Below, one piece after another: positions 23,501 to 35,500 of a stretch of DNA of 64,000 nucleotides. The translations under genes were made by a program, and so were the position numbers. The stretch spans positions 1,240,001 to 1,304,000 of the forward strand of contig OZ017754.1 of NCBI GenBank assembly GCA_963969365.1. Direction: 5' to 3'. The notes beneath the pieces were generated by a model. That model saw only the letters and a list, made by a program, of their open reading frames with translations. It was not told the origin of the DNA and searched no databases. How positions within the stretch are numbered: the first letter of the stretch is position 1; each line of letters begins with the position of its first letter. The stretch comes from Asterochloris sp. CNOR1. Its lineage: Eukaryota > Chlorophyta > Trebouxiophyceae > Trebouxiales > Trebouxiaceae.

Positions 23501-26500
23501 CCCCTGTCTCTGTGAAGGCCACCATTCGTGGGCTGCCTGTCACCTGAGTCAGTTGCGTGCAGGTGCGCACTGCGCCAGATGCTCAGCAGGCAGGGCCGGA
23601 TGGCAGAGCTGCTCTGGGTTTGGAGACCCAATACGATGCCTGTGCCAGCTGGTGGACACAGGTGAGCCATGCAGCCGCCTCTGCCTGATTATGCCTGGGC
23701 TTGTACAGTTCTTAGCAAGCATGCCTAGATTGTCGACTTGTTTCACAAGATGCAGTGCGGGAAATGGTGACACCCTCACTGGACCAGGAACACCTGTCCT
23801 CAGCATATCCATTTGCTGCAAGGCAGTGTGCCTGAGGGTGCCTGCCCTGAGTGCAGTGCAACCCCTCTGCTGCAGGGCATGTCGTCAGGCTGTCATGCTG
23901 GCAACATGGGCAATGCCTGTTGCACCTGTTTGGTGATGATGTTGCTTGTGGTCCATGACATGCCTGCAGAGCTGCACTACTGGGCGGTGCAGCTGGCACC
24001 CCAGGGTCCTGTCTTGCTGGTGACTCACTGCTGCTGCAGGGTGTGCCACCAGTGCTGCTTTGATCCGGCAGAAAATGTCTGCAGAGCTGCAGCCCTGAGT
24101 GCCTGCCCTATGCGCAGTGTGGCGTCTTCAATGCCCTGCCTGTCTGCCAATCGGCAGCCTTGCAGGTGGTTGCCTTGCAGGTGGTGCACTGGCTTGCCCT
24201 GCCTGGCATGTCTGCTGAGCTGCAGCCCTGAGCAGCACTGGCACTGGCCTATTCTATTGTCTTGCTGATGAGGTTGCTGCTGTTGTGAGGGATGTCTGCC
24301 TGCACTGAGCTCAGTGGGTTATCTCTGCTGTTGGGCACGCCTGCCATGTGGCAGCCTTGAGTGCCTGCCCTGAGTGTGGCGCGCTGGCTCGCCCTGCAGG
24401 GCATGTCTGCTGAGCTGCAGCCCTGGGCGGCACAGGCAATGAGCCATGCTGCTGGGCGATACGGGCACGTCATGTTCCCAGAGAATGTGTATGAGCCAGC
24501 GCTGGAGTGTGCTGAGAAGCTCCTGAGGCTGGTGGGCGGCAGCTGGGCCAGCAAGGTCTTCTTTTCAGATGATGGGTGGGTGCAAGCCACCAAGTGCCAG
24601 ATGTGTGGCACCAGAGCTTGCCCTGCTGCTCAAGCTAAGAGAACCATTGCGTTGGGACATTGCTGAGTTTGATGAGCGGCAGGTGGGCCCCGAAGGGCTG
24701 CTGTTTGGACCACAACAGGCCCAGCTGGCCAGCTGCCCCACACCCGCGGTATTGCCTGGGCTGCTTCTTGGAATGTGAGGGACAGCCACGCGGCGGAGTC
24801 TGCACAAAGAGGGTATGCCTGGCTACAGTCTAGCATGTTTGCCTCAGACACACGCCCTAACAGCCAGCAGGAAACTCGATCAGGCTGCTACAAAGGGATA
24901 AGGCTTGACCCCAGCAGCCATCAGGGAACCCAGGCAGGCTGTTGGGTTCAAGCTGTTCCCCTTTGCTGCAGTGCTGCCTCCACAGCATCATTGGCTGCTC
25001 CCACCCATATTGATGAAACATCCCTCAGCTACACCCATGAGTCTGCCCTGTGTAGGTCTACAGCCAACGAGGTTGCTCTGAAGATGGCCTTTCGCAAATT
25101 TCGCCATGATCACGCCGAGGAGCTGTCTGTAGCTGCTACCCCAGGGCAGGACATGGAGCTGCATGTAAGCACAAAAGAGCCTGCACACATCTGCAGCGCC
25201 TTTGCTGCGGTGTTTGCGCCATGGCTCATGTTTGAGCTGCAGAGGCAGTTGGGGTGTGGCCTTCATCTGCTGTGATGGCAGTCTGCAGCTCCAATACTAG
25301 CTGCCGCGGGGGATGGCACCGCAACCTGTGGGTCATGTTGCACAACTTGATGGTGTGCCAAAACCATATTTGTGATGCTGTGCACGGGCTGCCCCTGTAG
25401 CCCCAAGCCACCCTGTGCTACCGTTTTTCTCACCATCGAGCAGCACCTGCAGGTGGTGGGCATCACTAATGGCTACCATGGAGACACCCTGGGAGTCATG
25501 GATGCTGTGGCGCCATCTCCTTATGTGGGTCCCGAGCAGATGCCCTGGTGAGCAGACTAAGCATTCTCAAGAAAACTCTCTGATGCAGATGACTGCTCCA
25601 ATGCCTGCATGAAGGCACACCCATAGCTGTTGGCAGCCAGGCACTGTGCGTGTCAGCCACAGCTGCTTTGCGGGCTTCAGGCCTGCGGTGAGCAGGCTGA
25701 GAAAACCTAAAATGTAACTGGCTACTGTCTTCTGAGGTGTTGCCACCTCCAAGCAGCTCGCTGTGTGAACGCCTTTGGCGCCGTGCAGGAACCATGCCAG
25801 GGGCCTGTTCTTGGACCCCCCCACTGTGGGCACCAAGGCTGGTGCGGAGGTCATCTTTGCGCCTGAAGCCTTGTCCCGGGAGGGTCAGGCTCTGCCCGCG
25901 ACACGGGAGGGGCGTGAAGAGCTGTACAGGGCCCACATCAGGACACAGCTGCAGCAGCACGAGGCCTCTGCTCGCTGCAGGGTTGGAGCCTGCATCATTG
26001 AGCCTGTGCTTCAGGTGAGCAGGCCCTTTGATCTTGTCCTCTGCACAGGGCCCATCAGCCGTCTTTGAGGGTCACAGCTGAGTAGGTCCAGACCACAACC
26101 CCAGTGTGGGACTCTGCATTATGCAGCTGGCTTTTCAGGCTTCATACTGGAGGCAGCCAAACGCGAACTCAACACGAACAACACTCTGCTGATGCGCCAC
26201 AGGTGGGCCACACATTTGATCTGCCCAGGCAGCTTCTCAGCAGATCTCATCAGCACAGCTACAGTTCCATCAGCATGGCTACAGTTGTGCCAAGTCACTG
26301 TGCATTCAGGGTGGAAGCTGGTGGTCTGTGCCTATTTACGCTGCTTCCCCATTCAGTCCCATACCACTGGTATTGCGGTAGTCAGTGTATACCTGATCAG
26401 TCACGCTGATGGCATGGTGTGCTGCAGGGAGCAGGTGGCATGATCATGGTTGACCAACCATTCCAGAGAGCGCTGGTGGGGGTCTGCCGTGAGCAGGACA

Positions 26501-27632
26501 TCCCAGTGATATTTGATGAGGTGTTCACAGGGCTTTGGCGCTTGGGCAGCCCCTCTGGCGCCATGCTGCTGGGCCTGGAGCCGGACATTGCCTGCTTTGC
26601 CAAGCTGCTCACAGGTGCGCAGTCTGCTGGTGGTGGAAACCTTGCGGCAAGACTCAGCTGAGTTTTTCATGGCTTGACCAACAAGGCGCGAGCTGAGTCA
26701 GTCACAGCGTGCTTTGCCAAGCTTGTCACATGTGAGCAGCCTCCTGCTGTCATCATGTGTAGCTTGCCTGCACACTGATGCGACGTTTTGTGAGCAGGCA
26801 GCCTAAACCTCAATGCGTAGGCTCGCACTGTAGATACATGCCTCATCAAAACAGCCATCAGCCAGACCCCTAAAAGCTCTGGAGGCAATTTGTGCTGTGC
26901 GCAGCCAGTGTTGTGTGCTGAGCTTGCCTGACCGTCAGGCCAGGGCATGCCACTGGGGACTGCACGCGGCGCATCCCTGCCTGCAGGTGGGATGGTGCCC
27001 CTGGCTGCCACCCTGGCCCGTGAAGACATATTCAAAGCCTTTCAGGGTGACAGCAAGCTGCAGGCTCTACTGCACGGCCACAGCTATACAGGCCATGCAG
27101 TAGGTTGCGCAGCTGCCAACGCAGCTCTGAGTGCCTACACAGATCCAAGGGCCAACAGGAACCTGTGCAGTCCCGCTGGTGGCAGTGCTGGAACCTGCCC
27201 GAGGCAGCCCCAATGTGAAGGCAACTGCGGATTGCTTGTCCCACTCTGGGACGAGGTGCTCGTGCGCAGGATCAGCCAGCATCCAGGCATCACTCGCGTG
27301 ACTGCGTTAGGTGGATTCTGGCAGTCCCTGCCTCAATGTACTGTCTGCTAGTGTCACTGATGATTGATTGAAGTGCTGCAAGTTGATGACCACCTCTTCT
27401 CTGGCTTGCAGGAACTGTGCTGGCAGTTGAGCTGCAGCCTGCTGAGGGCCAGGGCGGATACAGTGCAACAGATGCACTCAAGGTGGTAACACAGCTTCGA
27501 AAGCTTGGTGTCTTCGCCAGGCCTCTGGGTAATGTCGTGTACCTGATGGTTGGGCCTACCACAGCCAGGGAAACTTGCTCAGCTCTTCTAGTTACCCTCT
27601 GTCAGGCCTTGGCTGCTAGGAATCAAACATAA
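20580..27632 (+). CDS. BIO3-BIO1: Bifunctional dethiobiotin synthetase / diaminopelargonate aminotransferase
   Basis: Catalyses two successive steps of mitochondrial biotin synthesis: PLP-dependent transamination of KAPA to DAPA, then ATP-dependent ring closure to dethiobiotin. The first exon, 20580-20811, starts MAMGAMMRHRTLISR, a plausible mitochondrial leader, and contains the P-loop WGANTDVGKTLVSAG. Synthetase exons follow at about 20905, 21222-21259 (EPVSPHVAAAKEG), 21371-21555 (VETAGGPASPGPSGSLQ), 21810-22026 (ILVGDSRLGGISATI) and 22325-22589. The aminotransferase begins at 23060 (ALWWPFTQHKTLGPKDVTLI). It continues with DACASWWTQ (to 23661), GRYGHVMFPENVYEPALECA (24400-24573), NGYHGDTLGVMDAVAPSPY, IPVIFDEVFTGLWRLG and PLP-lysine motif IACFAKLLTG (to 26614). 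The end is FARPLGNVVYLMVGPT and TAA at 27630-27632. Fusion order matches plants. The alternative start is Met at 20598. Confidence 0.95.
21561..21604 (+). repeat. Hexanucleotide microsatellite GCTGTG, six copies
   Basis: Six perfect GCTGTG units (21561-21596) followed by two GCTG units lie in the first 60 bases of a BIO3 intron, just after the donor GTGAG at 21556. They are not coding. Confidence 0.9.
23170..23350 (+). repeat. Donor echo after the BIO1 domain's first exon
   Basis: The exon end AGAGCTTTGCAGTG followed by GTGAGG (donor at 23187) recurs as AGAGCTTTGCAGTG followed by GTGCAG at 23330-23349, 157 bp downstream, with 17 bases identical. Confidence 0.6.
23958..24440 (+). repeat. Array of acceptor echoes before the 24400 BIO1 exon
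   Basis: The real exon start reads MSAELQPWAAQAMSHAAGRY. Copies of its first 25-40 bases lie at 23958-23996 (GCAGAGCTGCACTACTGGGC), 24073-24110, 24205-24240 and, more degraded, 24349-24381. The 24205 copy shares 26 identical bases with 24400-24425. In-frame stops in the copies rule out simple extra exons for most of them. Confidence 0.75.
26593..26731 (+). repeat. Donor echo after the PLP-lysine exon of BIO1
   Basis: TGCTTTGCCAAGCTGCTCAC at 26593 followed by AG and the GTGCGC donor recurs at 26710 as TGCTTTGCCAAGCTTGTCAC followed by AT and GTGAGC, 117 bp downstream. Confidence 0.75.
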
Positions 27633-27774
27633 ATAAGTGCAGGGCTCTGGTTCGTACATGAGTAAACATAGTGGGAGTGATACAACTCTCGAAATCAGTT
27701 TCAGATGAAATGCGTGAAGACATCTTGGGGTAGCCTTGCAGTCAGCGAGTCAGCAGAAATGTAGCTGACGTCGC

Positions 27775-27779
27775 TGTAA
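27775..27779 (+). terminator. Possible polyadenylation signal TGTAA of BIO3-BIO1
   Basis: TGTAA is the usual chlorophyte polyadenylation signal. It sits 143 bp after the BIO3-BIO1 stop codon in the convergent gap that precedes the Nudix gene stop. A five-base motif can occur by chance. Confidence 0.4.
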
Positions 27780-27889
27780 CATGACAAGTTCTGCGAAAGC
27801 TATGAAGTCACGGCATGCTCTGCACAGCACTGTCAGAATGGGCCGCGATGGTGAAAAGTAGGTGATAGAGTACACAAGAAGCACGGCTG

Positions 27890-29440
27890 TCACCCGCTGG
27901 CCTCCAAGATGCAGGGAAGCCTCTGAATGATGGGCGCAAAGTGCTTTGCCACTTGCTCATACACCTGCACACTTAGGCACTACTTCAGCAAACAGTAAGC
28001 AGCATGGCCGGTCAGCTGCAGTAATGCCAGCGAAACCAATCTTGTGGTGAAAGCCTGACATGTTGACAAGGCCTCATCAAGCCGACCATATTGCCAGGCA
28101 GCCTCACCGGCCGCTTGAAACTGACAACGTTGCGGGGGAGCTCCTCAATGGGCATCCAGCAGTACTCTGAAAATTCTCTTTTCCCATGCAGCTCCAGATC
28201 AATCTGAGATTCCTCGCCATCGAACCTGTATAGCGTCCTGCAGGGAGGAACAGCACGCTTAGGTGAATGTTGCCGTCCACCCAGCCTTGGAGTCTGCACA
28301 GCCTTGCAGGCCAGTCCTTACCCATCACTGCTTCGAAGAGCCCTGCAGGGCACTCTGTGCCTGCATACACCCTTACATGAGCCAGGCCGATCAGATGGAA
28401 GCAGGCAGCTCGCCAGTGCAGCTACGAGAGTAATATGAGCCTCACCACTTCTGTGTCTGGCCGCGATATCTGGTCCAAGGCAGGGTGTCCCTCACTGTCG
28501 TTGGGAACTCGTAGTCCAGCCACTGATCGATCTGCATGCAGGCACGAAACTGGCATGCACCTTGCAAATGTGCTGAACCAGCGCTGGAGCACCAGACTGG
28601 AGTCTGGGCAGCGCCCCTTTCCCACCGTGTATCTCAGCACTTGAGCCATCAAGCCGCAGTGGACTAGCAGACAGTGCTGTGCCAGGCGCACGGTGCGAGC
28701 CTTTGAAGGCTCCGCAGGTCCAAGCAGGGATGTGGGCAGGAACAGCAGCCTGCCAGAGCACAGCAGCCAGGCCTGCGCAGCCTGTGCTGTGGAGTGTCCT
28801 ATCGCAGCTGACCCGGCTGATGCTCCCTGGGAGCACGGCAAGCTGGGAGCAGGGCTGACCTGTGCTAGAAAGGTCACGCTGTGCATGCCTGTCTCCTCAA
28901 GCAGCTCTCTCCTGGCGGCCATCAAGGGGTTCTCTGGCGGTGCAATGCCACCCTGCAGTCACAGCTGCACCTCCATGCGAAGCGCCCGTCCGACGCAACC
29001 CCGCAGCGCGCCCTGACTCGGGGATGGGGCTGCTGAAGGTATCGCCCAGGTACGCTGGCCGTGGAGAGCATTGCTGCACGGTGAGCAACCTGCAGCACGA
29101 TCTCACCTGTGGCATCTGCCAGGAGCCCTCTGTGTCGTCCAAACGTCTTGCAGCGAAGACCAGGCCATGCCTGTTGCACACGCAGATGCCAACATTTCTC
29201 CTGTAGGTGCCAGGTGGTATCGGTGATGCAGATCTGATTTGTCTGGGATGCTGAGCAAGATGTGGAGCCTGTCCTGCACCTGAGGTCTGTGGTGTGTAGG
29301 ATATCTGCAGCTGCCTGATGGGACAGTGGCACAATGCTGTTGTTGAGCAACATCTGCTGTGCATGGGCGAGCCGCTGGCCCTGCCTGAGAGACAGGCCCT
29401 GTCTGCCCAGTTTCTTCGCTGCAATGCCATTGTGGGCATC
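27890..29440 (-). CDS. Nudix hydrolase, RppH / diadenosine polyphosphate hydrolase type
   Basis: Expected to hydrolyse dinucleoside polyphosphates or pyrophosphate-capped 5' ends, as plant NUDT25-27 and bacterial RppH do; plant homologues are often organellar. Exons: up to about 29439-29107, 28952-28860, 28531-28446, 28237-28108 and about 27960-27890. The phases fit. The first reads YRRNVGICVCNRHGLVFAAR then SWQMPQ. The next is a complete Nudix box, GGIAPPENPLMAAR then RELLEETGM. The third reads DYEFPTTVRDTLPW and RYRGQTQKW, the family substrate loop. The fourth reads YRFDGEESQIDLELHGKREF. The last ends VYEQVAKHFAPIIQ and a TGA at 27890-27892. The start is uncertain: the frame is open upstream to a Met at 29439, and this extension could be a transit peptide or include a missed intron. 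Confidence 0.9.
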
Positions 29441-31464
29441 GTTGTGATGTGAACCCAAGATTGGCTGCAGGGATTGCCTTTGGAACGCAGTTGGGCACAT
29501 CATGGCACCCTGTTCAAAGGCTCCTGCAAAGCCAGCAACGCCCAGAGGGCTGGTGCCCGTTCCCTCGCAGATCCTTCAAGATGCTGCCTTTCTTCCCCCG
29601 AAACAGCGTTGTGCCACCCTTTCTTTTGCAATGATTTGAGTAGCCTGCCTTGAGGCACAATTCCTACTGACCTGAATGCACAGAACGACCATAGCTGCCA
29701 ATGCATCACAGATCAAGAGCTCCCAGCGTGGCAGTAAGAATATTCATCCCTGGGCACACAGCTCCCACTGCAGGTTGTTCATAGATGTGGCATTAATCCA
29801 CCTGGCACAGTAAGTGGCAGTTCACTCATTTTGTGGCTGACACAGATTAGTGACTAGGCAGACAGTTTGCAGAATCCTCATCCGCCAAGAAGTTTTCTTG
29901 CTTACCAGGCAGCGCTGCAAGGGCACCTCGCAGACTGTGCAATGCAGAACAGTAAGTTGATGCAGATGGCGTGCACAGCCTGCCCAGGACATGCACACAC
30001 CCACCCTTAGTGCCATCTCCTGCCATCCACCATACATATAGATGGTCAGTGCCGCAACAATCTCTGCAGCAGAGGGCATGCTAAACAGCGGCGGCATGGG
30101 GCACTTTGACAATGCGAGAGGGGCTGGCACAGCCTGCGGCACCAGGTGCATTCAAGGACAGCAGTGCTGCCACTGCACGTGCTGGGGTGGCTGCCGTACT
30201 GGTTACGCTGCCTGAAGTGCGGGTGCTTCTCCAGCAAGCAGAGAAAAGCTGCGCACTCTGCAGTTCCTGAGTGGTTTTCACGCACCCTGCCCCTGGGACT
30301 TCAACATGTGCGCACTGAGCCTGAACCATCTTGACGAGCAGCGCTGCCCTCTGGCGTCCCGCTGAAGCAGCAGATCATGCTGACTGAGGGGTCCAGCAGC
30401 GCTTCTCAGGGACAGCATGCAGACATGTACTGATGCGTAGTAGAAGGGAAGCCAGGAGAGGAACACAAGGGGTCCCACGCCAAAGAAGCAGTGAATGATG
30501 TTGACGATATGTTGCTGATCTTGGGCATATGACCGAGCTGCCTTGCAGCTAGTGCAACCTACTCACCGGTCCAGCGTCTCTTCTTGGTGCCATAGGTGTG
30601 CTTAAGCTGCCCTGGTGGACATCAGAGCCAGTGCTTTGCCTGCCCCCTGAGCTGCTGCAGCTAGTATTAGGCAGAGCTTCAGAGGCACCCATTCTAGACA
30701 ATGCCTACAGTGATATGTGAGAGGCTCAAACAAGCTGATACAAGCAGCGATTGCAAGTCATATTCGCAAGATTGGCAGCAAGACAAGTCTGAATGGTGCT
30801 CCGCAAAAGCAGTCTCAACAGGACCTGTCAATGTTGACAGGTCATGGTGCTCCAGAACCATAATCAGAAATGGGGCGGATGTCGCCAGGCTTGATACTGT
30901 TGGCCGCTGCAGGCGTGGCAGCAGGCTACAGAGTGACACTACCGTACCGGTAGAACCTGGCACGCACCCGCAAAGCTGCTGGCTGGCCGTGCACGCGTAC
31001 GAAAGCCCTCTTCGGACGAGGCCATCGAGTCACCTACATACACAATGCTGATTCCTTTAAGACATTAGTGCTGTGCTTGTTTCCCCCACTCGTGTTGGTG
31101 CCCAAGTTCCTGTGGTGGGATTTGTTGAGTGTGCCTGAACACTTGATAGAGGGCAATGACGAGTGTCCCGGACCGCTGTAAAAGCCTTTTTACAACCCAA
31201 ACATCAGCATGCATGCCATGCAAAACCAAAACTTGCTCCCAGAAGCATGATAAGATCCTCAATCAGTTCATCCGGTGGGTGTGCAGCTTTAACAGCACGA
31301 GGAAATGCCATGGCTGTGCTGAGAGCAGGCGCCGCTGATTCATCAGGGCCTCCTCGGGCAGCACTTTGCGATGCCTGCGGCCTCTCTTCTGCACCTCCAG
31401 AGAGACCCTGATTGCTCTGGCCCTAGCTCGTCCTGACTCTTGAGCACGGTGCAGCAACCACACT
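29441..31464. other. 2-kb stretch with no recognised gene; weak minus-strand exon candidates
   Basis: Two minus-strand pieces join in phase around a good donor and acceptor: 30615-30574 (LKHTYGTKKRRWT then GGTGAG) and about 30510-30400 (YAQDQQHIVNIIHCFFGVGP, LVFLSWLPFYYAS). The second has a hydrophobic run that could span a membrane. Another stretch, 30075-30010, reads EIVAALTIYMYGGWQEM after a CTGCAG. I do not recognise a family, and no start or stop can be assigned. The part nearest 31464 is 3' flank of URM1. Confidence 0.3.
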
Positions 31465-32160
31465 TCAGCCGCCGTGAAGTGTAGAGATGAAAGTCACAGT
31501 GTCGCCTTCCTCCACTTCAGTGTCAAGAGCTCCACTGCAGATGCCAGCATCTGCTTGTTGAGATGCACAGCTTTTGGGCCAGAGGGAAGCTGAAGACGCA
31601 GACAAGCAGGAGCACAAAAGAGCCCCTAGCTCAGCTGAGGATTACCTCAGCTCCCAGTCTGTGTCATTCACCAGCACAAGGATGCCAGGCCGCCTGCATG
31701 AGAGGGGCAAGCTCTCAGTGCCTGTGCGGTGCTCTAGGGCTGCATGAGGCACCGCACAGCGGCTGTCTCCAGCCTGAATGTGTTGCCATGCTGGACAGGC
31801 ACTAGCAGAGCCTTACACGCTGTTGCCCTTGATGAACAGCTCCTCCCGCTCTGTCAGTGCATTTTGTCTGAGCCAGGACAGAAGGGGAGCAATGGTAAGC
31901 TACAGGCAGCATGACAGGTGCAGGTCAGTGACAGCAAGGCAGGTGTAGGTCAGTGGCTGTTCGCGTGGCCGCAGTCCAAGGCAGCAGTCACCTGCTTGTT
32001 CTTTGCCACAGGGACATCTGCTGTCAGCTCCTTTTTGTTGCCAAAGAGGAGCTCCAGCCCACCACTGGAGCAGGAATGGCACTCTGAGTCCTGTAAGCAG
32101 CCTGCATGGAGCCAGTCATGGGCTGCATTGTCACCTGAGATTGATGTTCAGCTTGACCAT
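31465..32160 (-). CDS. URM1: Ubiquitin-related modifier 1 (tRNA thiolation sulfur carrier)
   Basis: Small cytosolic ubiquitin-fold protein. Its C-terminal glycine is thiocarboxylated by Uba4/MOCS3, supplies sulfur for 2-thiolation of wobble uridine in Lys, Glu and Gln tRNAs, and can be conjugated to proteins. Five exons close exactly: 32160-32135, 32064-31992, 31899-31817, 31693-31646 and 31534-31465 (26, 73, 83, 48 and 70 bases), giving 300 bases and 99 residues, the same length as the yeast protein. Visible family blocks are GGLELLFGNKKE, LLSWLRQNAL, RPGILVLVNDTDWEL and the terminal FISTLHGG with the required GG before TGA. The start ATG at 32160 directly precedes VKLNINL. Every junction has GT and AG. 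The gene is head to head with the PP2C gene. Confidence 0.97.
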
Positions 32161-32514
32161 GGCCTTGAGCTTGCTGGGAAGGCCAGCATCAGAATGGATC
32201 TGCAGGGAAACCCTGCCTCAACCCCAGGTCGACTTTGACCACCTTGTTGCTGCTGCATTTGCAGCACGGAGATGCACCCACTGGCACACGGATCCCTTCC
32301 ACGGCATTCACTCAGGACCTGTCCCCAACACCCAACGGCCTCGCAATTGCTTGTCACTACGGCTCCTGGAGGGTCTTTGCTGAAGCGGTGGAGCTGCTCG
32401 GGGACGAAGAGCAGGAGGCATCACAGCTCAAGTGGTGATCTCCAAGATGTTTAGCGAGATCTTGCTTCTGATGTGTTCACTGATGGCTGCAGCTGACTGT
32501 GCTGTGATGCAGGC
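32161..32514. promoter_or_regulatory. Divergent promoter region of URM1 and PP2C, with unresolved PP2C 5' exon
   Basis: Between the URM1 start codon and the first clear PP2C exon lie 354 bp. The PP2C start exon should be here, for example near the ATG at 32432, but no joining that keeps the frame was found. No TATA box is obvious. Confidence 0.45.
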
Positions 32515-35500
32515 TGCAATTCCGGCGCCAGCAACTCTGCTTCAGCAGTTGCTGAGCAATCCTCTGCAGCTCCTGACCAGCAGACTGCGGCAAACAGTGG
32601 CCCCCTCAAGCTGATAACTGCAGCATGCGTCATCCCTCATCCGGACAAGGTGCGGCAGCAGTTCAGAATGCTCTCTGTTTCCAGCCAAGAACTTTGTCCC
32701 TGCGACTTGTTTGCCATTTCAGCCGCTGTCATGCAGTGCTGTCCTACAGGAGTCATGCATTGCTGATCTGTACCTGGCGCTATGCCTGCTCTGCACCCAA
32801 CTCATTGAGAGCAGCTGCCCAGCATGCTGCAGCATGAAGTAGTGCTTCCATGAATGAGTTGATGCTTCCTGTGCCTCAGCTGTCCTAAATCTGAATTCAC
32901 TGTGCTGTTCAGCCCTGCTCAACTGCAGGAAAGGGTTGAGATCACTGAGCAGTGCTGTGGTGCTGCAGCGGAGCTATGGTGGGGAGGATGCACACTTTGT
33001 CAGCAACATTGGTGGAGGCGCGCTCGGCATTGCTGATGGAGTTGGGGGCTGGGTGCGGGACGGCATCAATCCAGCAGGTGCGTGACTGCAAGTCAGTCAC
33101 GTTGTCCAGTGCTCTAGCAATGTGTCACGAGCACTGCGGCAGCCATGCACACAACCAGTGCTGCTGCCCTGCGGCTACACTGCTCAGTTGCAAGTGGTTT
33201 GGCACACTTGTGGCCACAAGTGGCGGGCAGATCCTGTGCTCACGCCTTGCCTTGTGGGGGACTTTGTTTCGTCTCTCGATCAATGTCATGGCATGCAGTC
33301 TTTGTGTCATCAGGGTGAGCACCCCACTGTAGCACACCATCTGCTGCCCCCTCAACTGCGGTTGTGAAGCAAGGCGCCTGACCCTCAATGTTGACTGCTG
33401 CCATACCCTGCAGAGTACAGCAGGACTTTCATGATGAAAGCCCGGGAATTCCTGGAGCAGGAGAGCCTGTCAGGCAAAGAGCCAGCTGAGGGTGCAGAGA
33501 CCTCCATCACAGGTGAAGCAGACATGTCATGGGACCTGGCCCTCTGTATGCCATTGCAGCACTTCTGTGCGTACCAGCTGCAGAGCCAGCATCTAAGGGT
33601 ACGGCAGCACTTCCTCTTTGGTGAGGCAGCTGTCACGTGGCACTACCTCCCTTGACCCAGCAGGCTGAGGGTGCCTGAGCGGCAGGTAGAGAGCAGTGGC
33701 CACAGGCAGCTTATTGCCAGAAACGCAGGGTGACAAGGGGAATGGCAGAGGGGTGTGTGTGGGCCCTGAGTTGGTCAGGCCTGGCTCCCTTCAGGTGTGA
33801 CTCTGCAGGCTTGCACGCGTTCCCGAGGACGTCCGCCTGATGTGATTCTGTCTGTCCTGCAGGACACACCGTGGATGCCACGCCCTCCCTGCCGCTTGGC
33901 GAGCAGAAGCAGTCCTCAGAGGCAGAGCGCGCAGGTAATGAGAGCACCAGGTTGCGCATTGACTTCGGCCCCTGCAGTGACAACGGCCACCAAGCGCCAG
34001 AGAAAGAGCGGTGCTGGGCCCCCTGCCCAGCAGTCTCTGCACATGCGCAAGGCGTCCACTTGACCTCAGCATAGCGGCCACTGGAGCCCAGCAAGGCCTC
34101 CCAAGCATGCTTCCTGTGCTCTGCAGCGTCTGTGTCACAGCTCCCGCCCACGCAGATGCTGCTGGAGCCCTGCTAGCAAGCTTGCGGCTTGCCAAGTCCT
34201 GCAGACCAAAGCAACTGCCCCCGCATCTGCCCTGCAGGCATCAGTGGGGCACAGGCGGCAGGAGCGCAGCAAGGCAAGCCTGCGGCCACGCAAGATGGCC
34301 CATCTGGCCGCCCAGACCTTTCGCGGACGACAGCCGTGCCCCTGGCGCGCTCCCCAGAGGCCGCAGCGCAGCCAAACCCTTCTGAGGCACACAGCGCTCC
34401 CGCAGAGGCGCAACCCCCGCAACAGCAGGCGGCGCCTGACGAGCTGGCCACCCCCCAGGCAGCCCTGGCTGCAGCTCATGCTGCCACCAAGCTGCCTGGG
34501 TCCAGCACAGCTTGTGTCATGCGCCTCACACTAGACCGGCGGCACCTCATGGCAGCCAATGTGGTGAGTGCCCTACTCTGCAGCCAGCAGCTCACCAAGG
34601 AGCTTAACATAGCTGTGGTCCTGCATGACCGTTCTGGTCAACGCCGGGCCAAATGCAGCTTTTGAAGCCAGTGTGGTAAGGAGATTGCTCTGTAGGCAAT
34701 GCCCTCTAGGTCTTGATGCGGGGACTGTCGTGAGCGTGGCTGTGCAGCCAGCCTGCTGATGTAGCGAGTGCATTCCTGTGAGCCTCTGGTTGTTGTGCTT
34801 CCCAGCTGCTGGGGTCCAGCCTCGCTCGTAGCATGTGCCTCAGTCATGGACCTGCAGCACCTTGTGGTGGCCTACGCGGTGAGTGCCAAATGTCAGCTTG
34901 TCTCTGGCAGGCAGGCAGCACCTTCATGATAAAGGGACGACTGCCTAGGCCAGCATGTGCACAAGCAGCATTGATCGCTGGCACTGGTACTGGTGTGAAA
35001 TTGAGGCTTGCAGTCAGTATGACATTGGCCATGCACATTGACTTTTGCAGCCCCGCCAGTCTTTACATTATCAGAAAGGGCTGAGGCTTGTCCTCTGCTG
35101 TGCAGGGAGACAGCGGTTTTGCACTTTTCCGCAACAGGCAGCTCATTTTCCAGTCGAAGCCGCTGCAGCACTTTTTCGACTGCCCTTTACAATTTGCTGG
35201 TGAGCTGCCTTGCCAGGCTGAGCATCAGCACCACACTGCACCACTCACAGGTTGTATTGTGGTGTGCTTCATTACGATGTGCACAAGGCAGCTGCAGCCT
35301 CACAAGGCTGCTGCCTATTGCGTCTGTGCCAAGCCTCTGGACGCTGTAAAGTGCTATGCACAAGCTTGCTGCAGCCTCACAAGGTTGCCATCCAACACTT
35401 GTGTGCCCAGACCCTACAGACTCCGAATCGTCAACCGACAAGGCTGAGGACGCAAGCCTCTCAGAGCTTGAGCTGCAGCCAGGCGACCTGATTGTGATGG

